Program-made: the position numbers and the translations under genes
The notes under the pieces: generated by a model
Told to the model about the DNA's origin: nothing
Databases searched by the model: none
Seen by the model: the letters and a program-made list of their open reading frames with translations, nothing else
Assembly (NCBI GenBank): GCA_016787445.1
Contig: JAEUTQ010000018.1
Coordinates: forward strand, 1 to 64,000
From: Bacteroidia bacterium
GTDB taxonomy: Bacteria > Bacteroidota > Bacteroidia > B-17B0 > Aurantibacillaceae
Length of the DNA: 64,000 bases
Reading direction: 5' to 3'
Shown here: positions 1-8,355 of the stretch, piece after piece
How positions within the stretch are numbered: position 1 is the stretch's first letter
Layout: each line of letters begins with the position of its first letter

Positions 1-102
1 CGTATTCGAGTTCAGTTATCTGCTGCGCACGAAAAGGAACATTTAGATAAAGCTATTGCCGCTTTTGCAAAAGTTGGTAAAGAATTGGGAGTGATTAAAT
101 AG
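1..102 (+). CDS. kbl: Glycine C-acetyltransferase (2-amino-3-ketobutyrate CoA ligase), C-terminal end only
   Basis: Only the last 33 codons are inside the window, ending at TAG 100-102. The residues (RIRVQLSAAH, then a helix ending GKELGVIK) match the C-terminus of the PLP-dependent alpha-oxoamine synthase family, specifically Kbl. Kbl cleaves 2-amino-3-oxobutyrate with CoA to glycine and acetyl-CoA in threonine breakdown. The PLP lysine and the N-terminal domain lie to the left and cannot be checked. Related 8-amino-7-oxononanoate synthase (BioF) is the main alternative, but the ending is closer to Kbl. The next gene is convergent from the other strand. Confidence 0.72.
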   Translation, partial: RIRVQLSAAHEKEHLDKAIAAFAKVGKELGVIK

Positions 103-149
103 TTGTATTATATAATTCGTAGAATTGGGATGTGATGAGCATCCCTTTT

Positions 150-1040
150 TTATTTTGCAATAAACTTCAACACCGTTTCATTTACAACACCCTTAAATGA
201 ATTGTTTAATCCATAGGGAGAATGCTTTCCGTTTGGCAATGTAAAGAGTTGGTTTTTTATTTTCTTGAATTGAAGTGAATCAGCTAACTGCTTGCTTTGT
301 GAGAAGGGCACAACATCATCATCCAAAGCATGTATTAATAAAACAGGAATATTCTTAATGTTGTGAATTGGACTCGCTTTTATTACTTCAGGTTCATTTT
401 TGATATAATCTTTTCCTAATACATCTTTATACAAATTTGGCAAGCCCCATTGTTGAGTGAGTAGATAAAAATTATCATCGTTAAAGTTTGTAGGTCCGGC
501 AAATGATGTCACAGATTTAATATCTTTTTCCCCCAATGTATAAGCATATAATAACGCAAGGTGGCCGCCGGCACTGGTTCCCAACAAATGAACCTTTGTA
601 AGGTCTAAAGAAAAACTTGCCGCATTATTTCTTAAGTACAAAAGCACACTGCGTATATCAGCAAGCATATCGTTTAATTTTGCTTTTGGCGCCAAACGAT
701 AATTAATGTTGGCAACACAAATTTTCTCGTCATAAAAATCAGTGGCCATATCTGACCAAAACATATTTTTATCGCCCTGTACCCATGCACCTCCGTGAAT
801 AATAATTAAAAGTGGTGTTTGTGCATTTCTGTTTTTTGGCAAATACAAATCAAAATAATTAAGTGTGTCTTTACCGTACTTCAAATCCTTTAATACAAAA
901 GCTTCATCTGCCGGATACTTTGGCTTAAAGACTTCAGGTGGCTTCACGCGATTAAAAAAAGTATACAAATAAACACCTACAAGCACCAATGCTAATGCCG
1001 CTACTAAGTACAAACCTTTTATATTATTAACGAATTGCAT
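150..1040 (-). CDS. Alpha/beta hydrolase, esterase/lipase (BD-FAE/HSL-like)
   Basis: 296 residues starting at ATG 1040. Residues about 8-28 form one hydrophobic segment, so the enzyme is probably membrane-anchored or exported. The catalytic core is complete: oxyanion-hole HGGAW near residue 82, nucleophile elbow GTSAGG near 154, an Asp-rich acid region (DDDVVP) near 241 and a C-terminal His in GKHSPYG near 272. The HGGxW signature places it among carboxylesterase/lipase-type hydrolases (COG0657/BD-FAE). The substrate cannot be told from sequence. Kynurenine formamidases share this fold, but no specific signature of them was recognised. It stands alone and is divergent from the next gene. Confidence 0.82.
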   Translation of the reverse strand: MQFVNNIKGLYLVAALALVLVGVYLYTFFNRVKPPEVFKPKYPADEAFVLKDLKYGKDTLNYFDLYLPKNRNAQTPLLIIIHGGAWVQGDKNMFWSDMATDFYDEKICVANINYRLAPKAKLNDMLADIRSVLLYLRNNAASFSLDLTKVHLLGTSAGGHLALLYAYTLGEKDIKSVTSFAGPTNFNDDNFYLLTQQWGLPNLYKDVLGKDYIKNEPEVIKASPIHNIKNIPVLLIHALDDDVVPFSQSKQLADSLQFKKIKNQLFTLPNGKHSPYGLNNSFKGVVNETVLKFIAK

Positions 1041-1126
1041 ATTTGTTGTAATAAAATTAATGAAATATAAATTAACCCACTCAATTCTTTTATACTGCTC
1101 AAATATTTATTACCTTCATCTTACAA

Positions 1127-1627
1127 ATGTCAAAACAAAAAGCATATACCTTAGATCCATCACCGGAGGATTATAACTTTTTGTTGTACGGAATTGCTTG
1201 TCCGGATAACCAATATTTTATTGTCAATGCTATAAATGACGTTTTAGGAATAGAATTACGCCTTGAAGAATATATTGATTTAAGTCACCGCATGGGTAAG
1301 GATTTTAAATTTTCATTTTATAGCTTTTTCGATGAGGCATTAAATTTGGAATATAATTTAATTCCGAACCGCAGTAATTATGTGGCACAGGAAAACAATG
1401 AAAAAGAAGGCGGTGATTTATTCTCGCTCTTTAATGAAACTGTTGATGAGAGTAGTAAACTGATTCCTGAACTTACAAAAACAGATTATCTGCTATTAAT
1501 AAAAGGCGACGAGCATTATCATCACAGTTATAAAATTGCGGAAGCGTTAAAGAAAATTCCTGAAATAATTACTCTTCAGGAAATAATTCCTGATCAATTA
1601 AGCAGTAAGAGTAATTTAATTTTCTAG
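1127..1627 (+). CDS. IPExxxVDY family protein
   Basis: 166 residues with no signal peptide or membrane segment, so cytosolic. The C-terminal third carries the family signature as IPELTKTDYLLLIKG (Val replaced by Thr in the VDY part) and ends in the typical SKSNLIF tail. The N-terminal half has the family pattern of an acidic stretch and a SFY-S-F-FDE block around residues 62-70. The family is small, confined to Bacteroidota and of unknown function. In related genomes it often sits near pyruvate kinase or rnc, which is not the case here. Its stop is one base from the convergent thiL stop. Confidence 0.82.
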   Translation: MSKQKAYTLDPSPEDYNFLLYGIACPDNQYFIVNAINDVLGIELRLEEYIDLSHRMGKDFKFSFYSFFDEALNLEYNLIPNRSNYVAQENNEKEGGDLFSLFNETVDESSKLIPELTKTDYLLLIKGDEHYHHSYKIAEALKKIPEIITLQEIIPDQLSSKSNLIF

Positions 1628-1628
1628 T

Positions 1629-2678
1629 TTACTTTTTCAGCAAAGCATCCCAGCCTTGCGCTTTTAATGCTGCGACTGTTCCTGATTTAGTAACGAGGTT
1701 GGTTCCCTTTTCCTTATTGGTAATGTGTCCTATGACTGAAAAATCAGGAAGATTTTTTACTTTATCATAATCTGCAGCATCTATGGTGAAAAGTAATTCA
1801 TAATCTTCGCCGCCACTTAAAGCGCAAACAGTTGCATCTAAATTAAATTGACGCGCTGTATCATAGGTTTGAGAATCGATTGGAATTTTCTCCTCATACA
1901 ATTCACAACCCACATTAGATTGTGTACAGATATGCAAAATTTCAGAAGCTAAACCGTCACTCACATCCATCATGGATCTTGGTTGTAAATTTAAATCGGA
2001 AAATAATTTAACGATATCCTTTCTGGCTTCCGGTTTTAACTGTCGCTCTAAAATATAATCCTTGCCTTCTAAATCAGGTTGGATATTTGGATTTTCCTTA
2101 AAGATGGTTTTTTCTCTCTCTAAAATTTGTAAGCCCATATAGGCTCCACCCAAATCTCCACTCACACATAATAAATTTCCTTCCTTAGCACCGTGGCGAT
2201 ACACCACTTTATCTTTCTCACACTCGCCTAAAACAGTAATATTAATTACCAAACCGCTTAGTGAAGAGGTTGTATCTCCGCCCACTAAATCAACACCGTA
2301 TTTCTGACAAGCTAAAAGCATTCCTGCATATAACTCTTCTACTGCTTCCAAACTAAAGCGACTGGAAATTGCCATGCTTACAACAATTTGCTTGGGCTGA
2401 CCATTCATCGCATAAATATCGCTCAGGTTCACTATAACAGATTTGTAACCCAAATGCTTTAAAGGAACATACGTTAAGTCGAAATGAACGCCTTCCACTA
2501 ACATATCACTCGAAACCAAAGTAACTGTATTTGTATTTGTGTAATTAATGACAGCCGCATCATCACCAACGCCTTTAATGGTTGAAGGATTTTTTAATTC
2601 AATATGTTCGGTAAGATGTTTAATTAAACCGAATTCGCCTAATGCACTTAACTCTGTTCTTGTGTTATTTTCCAACAT
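1629..2678 (-). CDS. thiL: Thiamine-monophosphate kinase
   Basis: Phosphorylates thiamine monophosphate to thiamine diphosphate with ATP, the last step of cofactor synthesis. 349 residues, normal for ThiL. Visible motifs are GVGDDAAV near residue 36 (Mg/ATP), the SSDMLVEGVHFDL block near 56, VGGDTT near 132, DVSDGLASE near 239 and SGGEDYELLFT near 288. I chose the ATG at 2678 (MLENN) because homologues start there and it lies 4 bases after the methyltransferase stop. An in-frame ATG at 2696 would overlap that gene by 14 bases. It is the last gene of the leftward SRPBCC-ALDH-methyltransferase operon. No TPP riboswitch is seen upstream. Confidence 0.95.
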   Translation of the reverse strand: MLENNTRTELSALGEFGLIKHLTEHIELKNPSTIKGVGDDAAVINYTNTNTVTLVSSDMLVEGVHFDLTYVPLKHLGYKSVIVNLSDIYAMNGQPKQIVVSMAISSRFSLEAVEELYAGMLLACQKYGVDLVGGDTTSSLSGLVINITVLGECEKDKVVYRHGAKEGNLLCVSGDLGGAYMGLQILEREKTIFKENPNIQPDLEGKDYILERQLKPEARKDIVKLFSDLNLQPRSMMDVSDGLASEILHICTQSNVGCELYEEKIPIDSQTYDTARQFNLDATVCALSGGEDYELLFTIDAADYDKVKNLPDFSVIGHITNKEKGTNLVTKSGTVAALKAQGWDALLKK

Positions 2679-2682
2679 GATT

Positions 2683-3366
2683 TTATTTTTTAGCATGACC
2701 GTAAACTATATAGTGATACCCTTTTGGTAAATTATTAAATACAACTGAATCGATATGCCCGAATACGTTGCGAGAAGCTTCATTAAAACCAAAAGCTCCC
2801 ATGAATCCTGCCGTGTGCAATTCTGTATCAGTGAATTTATTCAGGTAATTTTTTATTTGTGAATAGTGCATATAATTCCAATCCTTCGCCCACTTTACAA
2901 AATTCTTTCTGAAGAAAGAATGAAATTTACTTGCTCTTAAATTTTCGGCAAATAGAAAAATTCCACCCGGCTTTAACGCCTTGTAAATTTCATTGATACT
3001 TTTTTCCATTCTCTCATCCTTTCCCTCACGCCCTACTCCACCTAAAACAGATTTCAAAATGATTACATCAAAATGATTTTCGTAAGGAATTTCTACCGCA
3101 TCGAAACATTGATACTCTATTTCTCCTTTTAATTTCAAAGATGAATGATGCTTTTTAATTTCATCCGGTGTTGGCTTTATGTCGTTACACACTACACTAT
3201 GTCCTTTTGCTGCCAGCCACAATGACAATCCGCCTTTGTTTGCGCCAATCTCCAAACACATCAGTTTTTTATCCTTAGGAATTACTTTTTCCCAATGTAA
3301 TAATGCTTTCGACCAGTTTTTTACATCCCAGCCAAGTATATCTTTATTGCTAAGCTCTCGCTGCAT
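2683..3366 (-). CDS. Class I SAM-dependent methyltransferase
   Basis: 227 residues. The Rossmann motif I appears as LEIGANKGGLSLWLA near residues 39-53. Motif II is VVCNDIKP, and a post-I acidic loop with an FDVIILKSVLGGVG segment follows near 94-107. A KPGGIFLFAENL motif near 133 is typical of small-molecule methyltransferases of the UbiE/COQ5-like fold. The substrate is unknown. Its ATG overlaps the stop of the aldehyde dehydrogenase by one base (TAATG), implying translational coupling. The shared operon suggests, but does not prove, a linked substrate. Confidence 0.83.
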   Translation of the reverse strand: MQRELSNKDILGWDVKNWSKALLHWEKVIPKDKKLMCLEIGANKGGLSLWLAAKGHSVVCNDIKPTPDEIKKHHSSLKLKGEIEYQCFDAVEIPYENHFDVIILKSVLGGVGREGKDERMEKSINEIYKALKPGGIFLFAENLRASKFHSFFRKNFVKWAKDWNYMHYSQIKNYLNKFTDTELHTAGFMGAFGFNEASRNVFGHIDSVVFNNLPKGYHYIVYGHAKK

Positions 3367-4811
3367 TATTTTAGTTTAACGCAAACGTTTTTAGGCTCTG
3401 TAAAGAAATCAAAAGCTTCGAATCCGCCTTCGCGACCTACACCAGATGATTTCACACCGCCAAATGGCGTACGTAAATCACGCAACAACCAACAATTAAT
3501 CCAAACAATTCCGGTGTGTAATTCTGACGCTACACGATTTGCCTTTGTGATATCCTGAGTCCAAACTGTAGATGCTAAACCATACATGGTTGAATTCGCC
3601 ATCATTAAAACTTCTTCCTCCGTATCGAATGGGGTGATAGTTACTACCGGCCCGAAAATTTCTTCCTGATTCGTACGGCAATCATAACTTAAACCTTCTA
3701 TAACAGTTGGCTCTACATAAAAGCCATCTTGAAATTCTCCTTCTATAATTTTACGTTTACCGCCACATAAAACTTTTCCACCTTCTTGCTTTGCTAATTC
3801 AACATAGCTTAAAATCTTCTCCATGTGTGGTTTTGAAACGACTGCACCAATTTTTACACCATCCTGGAGGGGTGGACCAACCGTTAGTTTCTTTGTTTTC
3901 TCAACGAAGTCGTTCTTGAATTTTTCATAAATAGGTCGCTCTACAAATATTCTTGAGCCGCATAAGCAAATTTGTCCCTGATTCGCGAATGAAGACAACA
4001 TCGTTGTCGATAACATTTTATCGTAATCGCAATCGGCAAAAATGATATTAGGGTTTTTTCCTCCTAACTCTAAAGACATTTTCTTGAACATTGGACCTGC
4101 CACACTTGCTATATGCGCACCCGTTTTTGTTCCTCCCGTAAAAGAGATAAGAGGAATATCCTTATGCGAAACAATTGCATTTCCTACTTTTGGACCTAAT
4201 CCATGTACAATATTTAATACGCCCTTTGGCAATCCGGCTTGAATACAAATTTCTGAAAGTAAATAAGCCGTCATTGGAGTTACTTCGCTGGGCTTTGCAA
4301 CCACAGTGCATCCGGCAGCCAATGCAGGAGCAATTTTCCAGGTAAATAAGTACAATGGCAAATTCCATGGAGAAATACATCCGGCAACACCAACCGGTTG
4401 ACGTAAGGTGTAATTAATCGCTGTATCTTCCATCGCATGTGCATGCGATGAATAATGCAAAATGCCTGTTGCATAAAAATTAAAATTAGCAGCAGCTCGT
4501 GGAATGTCGACTGTTTTAGCTAAGTGAAGCGGCTTACCATTATCAACACTTTCAATAAGCGCTAACTTGTCTAAATTCTCTTCTATTAAGAATGAAATTT
4601 TTTGAAGAATGCGTGAGCGTGTTTCTTTTGGCGTATTACTCCAAGCTTTAAACGCGGCCTTTGCAGCTTTTGTTGCCAACTCCACATCGCGCTCATCGCT
4701 ATCAGGAATCAAAGAATAAACTTTTCCGCGCGAAGGATCTACGTTATCGATATACTGATTTGAAATTGGCGCTACTAATTCGCCATTGATGTAATTTTGA
4801 ATTTTACTCAT
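3366..4811 (-). CDS. Aldehyde dehydrogenase, 2-aminomuconate 6-semialdehyde dehydrogenase-like (ALDH8 type)
   Basis: 481 residues from ATG 4811; an upstream in-frame TTG at 4817 adds only two residues. The catalytic Cys lies in GQICLCGSR near residue 284. The general base Glu is in LELGGKNP near 251, and the NAD loop is SFTGGTKTG near 228. The region WINCWLLRDLRTPFGG and the ending DFFTEPK closely resemble animal ALDH8A1 and bacterial 2-aminomuconic semialdehyde dehydrogenases, which oxidise 2-aminomuconate semialdehyde in kynurenine (tryptophan) degradation. Hydroxymuconic semialdehyde dehydrogenase is the main alternative. A RidA-family protein resembling 2-aminomuconate deaminase lies at 55005. 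The gene is flanked by an SRPBCC protein and a methyltransferase in one operon. Confidence 0.85.
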   Translation of the reverse strand: MSKIQNYINGELVAPISNQYIDNVDPSRGKVYSLIPDSDERDVELATKAAKAAFKAWSNTPKETRSRILQKISFLIEENLDKLALIESVDNGKPLHLAKTVDIPRAAANFNFYATGILHYSSHAHAMEDTAINYTLRQPVGVAGCISPWNLPLYLFTWKIAPALAAGCTVVAKPSEVTPMTAYLLSEICIQAGLPKGVLNIVHGLGPKVGNAIVSHKDIPLISFTGGTKTGAHIASVAGPMFKKMSLELGGKNPNIIFADCDYDKMLSTTMLSSFANQGQICLCGSRIFVERPIYEKFKNDFVEKTKKLTVGPPLQDGVKIGAVVSKPHMEKILSYVELAKQEGGKVLCGGKRKIIEGEFQDGFYVEPTVIEGLSYDCRTNQEEIFGPVVTITPFDTEEEVLMMANSTMYGLASTVWTQDITKANRVASELHTGIVWINCWLLRDLRTPFGGVKSSGVGREGGFEAFDFFTEPKNVCVKLK

Positions 4812-4817
4812 GTACAA

Positions 4818-5336
4818 TTATTTTTCACACAATTCCTTAAGGTTTTTTAATCCTTGCTCGAATTGCTGATTTAAGTTTTTATTAATCATCGGCCCCATTA
4901 ATCGTGCCATAGGGTATGTTAGTGGACCGTTATTCTCCCACACCACTTTTGTAGTTCCATTTTGCAAATCATCAAATGTCCAACTGTCTAATGCAGTACT
5001 TTTCCATGGTTTAATAAATTCAAGATCCAAAGTAATTTCTTGCGGCGCAGTAAAACCTTTGATTGTTAAACTTCCTTGCCCGATTTTCTTTCCATCCCAT
5101 GCAAATTTGTGTCCTACTGTTCCCGGCGCTCCTGTTATTTCCGATTTAGCATCCTGTTCCATTTTATGCCATGGATTCCAATCGCGGTAATGATTTAAAT
5201 TTGAAATACGCTCATATACATGCGCGGCAGGCTTATTAATTACAATTTCCTTTTTGATACTATACTTGCCGGGTAAAATAGCAGCGATAATCAGCACCAA
5301 GCCAATTATTGCGATAAGAATGTAGATTATAATCAT
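4818..5336 (-). CDS. SRPBCC-fold protein with N-terminal membrane anchor
   Basis: 172 residues. Residues 1-23 are a single hydrophobic helix. The rest follows the START-like SRPBCC pattern of membrane-anchored bacterial polyketide-cyclase-like proteins: a beta strand with KEIVINKPAAHVYERISN, then the DWNPWHKME block, a central beta sheet with KVVWENNGPLTYPMARL, and a long amphipathic C-terminal helix. These bind hydrophobic ligands in a helix-grip cavity; no ligand is known for this branch. It is the first gene of the operon leading to the aldehyde dehydrogenase, with a clear -7 box 22 bases upstream. Confidence 0.8.
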   Translation of the reverse strand: MIIIYILIAIIGLVLIIAAILPGKYSIKKEIVINKPAAHVYERISNLNHYRDWNPWHKMEQDAKSEITGAPGTVGHKFAWDGKKIGQGSLTIKGFTAPQEITLDLEFIKPWKSTALDSWTFDDLQNGTTKVVWENNGPLTYPMARLMGPMINKNLNQQFEQGLKNLKELCEK

Positions 5337-5357
5337 AATTCAATTTTTAGGTTTAAA

Positions 5358-5365
5358 CAAAGATA
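5358..5365 (-). promoter_or_regulatory. Bacteroidota -7 box for the SRPBCC-ALDH-methyltransferase-thiL operon
   Basis: Read on the minus strand this is TATCTTTG, a perfect TAnnTTTG -7 element of the Bacteroidota primary sigma factor. It lies between the terminator of the respiratory operon and the ATG at 5336, giving a predicted leader of about 15 bases. No good TTTG -33 element is visible. Confidence 0.55.
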
Positions 5366-5374
5366 CTAAAAACA

Positions 5375-5402
5375 AAAATGCCCCCTTTTAAGGAGGCATT
5401 TT
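5375..5402 (-). terminator. Intrinsic terminator of the act-cox operon
   Basis: An inverted repeat pairs AAAATGCC (5375-5382) with GGCATTTT (5395-5402), extended by a CC/GG pair past one mismatch. On the minus strand it is followed by a T-rich tract (TTTTTGTTTTTAG). It lies just beyond the coxA stop. Confidence 0.75.
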
Positions 5403-5420
5403 GTAAGTTTTATTTAACGA

Positions 5421-7247
5421 TTAGTGTTCGCCACCGTCATGTTCGCCTTCAGCTAAAGGAACGGTTTGAGGAACGAAATCGTGTTCTTGTCCAGGCTTGC
5501 TGTAATCGTAAGCCCAACGGTGAACAACCGGTAAAGCACCAGGCCAGTTACCGTGAATATTTGCCATTGGAGTAGTCCACTCTAATGTGTTAGAATTCCA
5601 TGGGTTTTGAGGAGCCTTCTCTCCACGGAACATACTATAGAAAAAGTTGAATAAGAAAATAACCTGACCTAAAGCACCAATGATAGCTGCTACAGTAACA
5701 ATAATATTAATATCAACCAAATTATCAAACATTGGGAAATTACTATTGGTATAGTAACGACGGGGTACTCCTGCTAAACCTAAGAAATGCTGAGGGAAGA
5801 ATACGCCGTAAGCTGAAATGAAAGTAATCCAAAAGTGCAGATAACCTAACTTCTTATTCATCATACGTAAAAACATTTTTGGGAACCAATGATATACACC
5901 GGCAAACATTCCGAAGATTGCAGAAAGACCCATTACAATATGGAAGTGAGCAACCACAAAATAAGTATCATGAACATTTATATCTAGTGTAGAGTCGGCT
6001 AAGATAATACCGGTAACACCACCGGTAATAAATGATGACACTAATCCAATAGAGAATAACATGGCAGGTGTATATTGAATATTGCCTTTCCATAATGTAG
6101 TAATGTAGTTAAATGCTTTTACTGCGGAAGGAATCGCAATTAATAATGTTGTAAATACGAATACCGAACCTAAGAATGGATTCATGCCGGTCATATACAT
6201 GTGGTGACCCCACACAATGAATGACAAGAAACCAATCGCTAACATGGAACCAATCATCGCACGGTAACCGAAGATTGGTTTACGCGAGTTAGTAGATATA
6301 ATTTCAGAAGTAATACCTAATGCAGGTAATAATACGATGTATACCTCAGGGTGACCTAAAAACCAGAATAAGTGCTCGAATAAAATAGGGCTACCACCAA
6401 CATTATCTAATGGACGGCCACCGATATAAATATCAGATAGGTAGAAACTTGTTCCGAAGCTACGGTCGAATATTAACAATAATGCGCAAGAGAATAATAC
6501 AGGGAAAGATAACACACCTAAGATAGCTGTAATTAAGAACGCCCAGCACGTTAAAGGCAAACGAGTCATGCTCATACCCTTTGTACGTAAGTTAACAATG
6601 GTAATGATGTAATTTAAACCACCTAATAAAGATGAAACAATGAATAATGCCATTGAAGTTAACCAAAGTGTCATACCTAATTTAGAACCAGGCATAGCTT
6701 CAGGTAAAGCTGATAATGGAGGGTAGATTGTCCAACCCGGAGAAGCAGGTCCGTCTTCAATAAAACAAGAACCTAACATGATTGCGCTCGACACAAAAAA
6801 GAACCAATACGATAACATGTTCATGAAGCCTGAAGCCATATCACGAGCGCCAATTTGATAAGGGATTAATAAATTGGAGAAAGTACCGCTTAAACCGCCT
6901 GTTAAAACCATAAACACCATAATCGTACCGTGAATAGTAACTAAAGCTAAATACATATTAGGATCAAGAATACCATCTTTGCCCCATTTATCGCCAAGAA
7001 TCGCATTGATAAATGCGAATTTTTCTCCCGGCCAAGCTAATTGTAAACGGAAAATAATTGACATTGTCATTGCCACAACGGCCATAATGACCGCGGTTAT
7101 TAAAAACTGGCGAGAGATCATCTTGTGATCCATACTGAAAATATACTTACTTACAAAGCTCTCCTCATGGTGGTCATCATGATGTGAATGATCGTGATGT
7201 GTGGCATGCTCGTGTTCCAGTGCTGTTGTTGTATGTGTAGATCCCAT
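5421..7247 (-). CDS. ctaD: Cytochrome c oxidase subunit I (aa3-type)
   Basis: 608 residues and about 12 membrane helices. This is the catalytic subunit, with haem a and the haem a3-CuB centre. Seen directly: VTIHGTIMVF, the FLGHPEVYIVLLPALG block with the CuB His, the cross-linked Tyr and the helix VI Glu of A1-type oxidases, the HHMY pair, and VVAHFHIVMG in helix X. Residues 10-28 are an unusually His/Asp-rich leader common in this phylum. It is the last gene of the act-cox operon, 34 bases after subunit II, and is followed by a terminator. Subunits III and IV are not in the window. Confidence 0.97.
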   Translation of the reverse strand: MGSTHTTTALEHEHATHHDHSHHDDHHEESFVSKYIFSMDHKMISRQFLITAVIMAVVAMTMSIIFRLQLAWPGEKFAFINAILGDKWGKDGILDPNMYLALVTIHGTIMVFMVLTGGLSGTFSNLLIPYQIGARDMASGFMNMLSYWFFFVSSAIMLGSCFIEDGPASPGWTIYPPLSALPEAMPGSKLGMTLWLTSMALFIVSSLLGGLNYIITIVNLRTKGMSMTRLPLTCWAFLITAILGVLSFPVLFSCALLLIFDRSFGTSFYLSDIYIGGRPLDNVGGSPILFEHLFWFLGHPEVYIVLLPALGITSEIISTNSRKPIFGYRAMIGSMLAIGFLSFIVWGHHMYMTGMNPFLGSVFVFTTLLIAIPSAVKAFNYITTLWKGNIQYTPAMLFSIGLVSSFITGGVTGIILADSTLDINVHDTYFVVAHFHIVMGLSAIFGMFAGVYHWFPKMFLRMMNKKLGYLHFWITFISAYGVFFPQHFLGLAGVPRRYYTNSNFPMFDNLVDINIIVTVAAIIGALGQVIFLFNFFYSMFRGEKAPQNPWNSNTLEWTTPMANIHGNWPGALPVVHRWAYDYSKPGQEHDFVPQTVPLAEGEHDGGEH

Positions 7248-7281
7248 TTGTGTATTTATATTAAAATATTAATGATAATAA

Positions 7282-8313
7282 TTAATTAGAAGCTAATGTT
7301 TTTAATGCTCTCTGTTTTGCCATCCATTTGTTGTAATCCTGCTCAGATTCAACAATGATTGTCATTTGCATGTTATAATGTGAAGCGCCACAAATTTTAT
7401 TACACAATAAAACATAATCAAACTCAACAGGTTCTTTGCCTTCTTTTTCGCGCTGTTTGTTGATACCAGCCATTAATTGCTTTACATAAGGATCCTGACG
7501 CATTTCAGCAGTTGTTTTGGTTGGCTTAAATTTAAAAGCAGTTACCATACCGGGAACGCAATTCATTTGTGCACGGAAGTGTGGCATATATGCTGAGTGA
7601 ATTACGTCGCGGGAACGCATTAACATTTCTACCTCACGACCAACAGGTAAATGAAATTCATTCTTTACTAAAATATCGTCGTAACCCGAAGCATCCGCTG
7701 TATCTAAACCTACAGAATTAGTTCCGCCGATTTGACGAAAATCTGTAGATCCTAACTTTCCATCTTTACCTGGAAAACGAGCGGTCCAATCAAATTGTTT
7801 AGCGTATAATTCAACTGTTACCTTGTTTACGTCAGTAGGTGCAGACATGATTTCGTTCCAATACTTCAAACCGAAAATGATGATAAATGCTAATGCAGAA
7901 GCAGGTATAACTGTCCAAAGCATTTCCAACTTATTGTTATGAGAATAGAAAACTGCCTTTGCGTTTTTATGTCCGCGATATTTAAATGCGAAATAGAATA
8001 AGAAGAAGTTAGTTACTAAAAAAACAAACGAAATTAAGTACATGTTTGCATCCCACAAAGCATCGTATTTTACCCCGTGCTCTGAAGAGGCAGCCGGTAA
8101 AGAGCGATCAATCCAACGGTTAATTTGCCAGAAGAAAAACAGGAAGAATAAAATCATAAAAGCTAACATAGCTTTACCCATCATGTCATTATCTGTATCG
8201 TTGATTTGCCATTCTTTGGTTTTTTTCAAACCTCTCGATAACTCGATTATTCTTAGTAATTGATGTCCTGCAATTATAAGAAGTATGATGGCTAATAGAA
8301 CTAGAAGTTTCAT
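7282..8313 (-). CDS. ctaC: Cytochrome c oxidase subunit II
   Basis: 343 residues, carrying the CuA site that takes electrons from cytochrome c or directly from alternative complex III. There are three hydrophobic segments: residues 1-20, about 48-66 and 90-111, then a second helix near 133-150. The CuA ligands are in HSAYMPHFRAQ (first His) and LLCNKICGASHYNMQM (Cys-x3-Cys-x3-His-x3-Met). There is no fused cytochrome c domain, so it is not a caa3-type subunit; electron delivery probably comes from the monohaem domains of ActE or ActA. It sits between actF and ctaD in one operon. Confidence 0.96.
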   Translation of the reverse strand: MKLLVLLAIILLIIAGHQLLRIIELSRGLKKTKEWQINDTDNDMMGKAMLAFMILFFLFFFWQINRWIDRSLPAASSEHGVKYDALWDANMYLISFVFLVTNFFLFYFAFKYRGHKNAKAVFYSHNNKLEMLWTVIPASALAFIIIFGLKYWNEIMSAPTDVNKVTVELYAKQFDWTARFPGKDGKLGSTDFRQIGGTNSVGLDTADASGYDDILVKNEFHLPVGREVEMLMRSRDVIHSAYMPHFRAQMNCVPGMVTAFKFKPTKTTAEMRQDPYVKQLMAGINKQREKEGKEPVEFDYVLLCNKICGASHYNMQMTIIVESEQDYNKWMAKQRALKTLASN

Positions 8314-8355
8314 CGTATATAATTTTATTTTCTGTTAAACTTTACTTTCTTTTAA

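Noticed and set aside
150-1040. Alpha/beta hydrolase as a kynurenine formamidase completing a kynurenine pathway
   Set aside because: HGGxW is shared by many esterases. The gene is not in the aldehyde dehydrogenase operon and has a membrane anchor not expected for that enzyme.
2679-5340. TPP riboswitch for thiL
   Set aside because: thiL is the last gene of a tight operon with 4-base spacing. No THI-box-like sequence precedes the operon, and the predicted leader is only about 15 bases.
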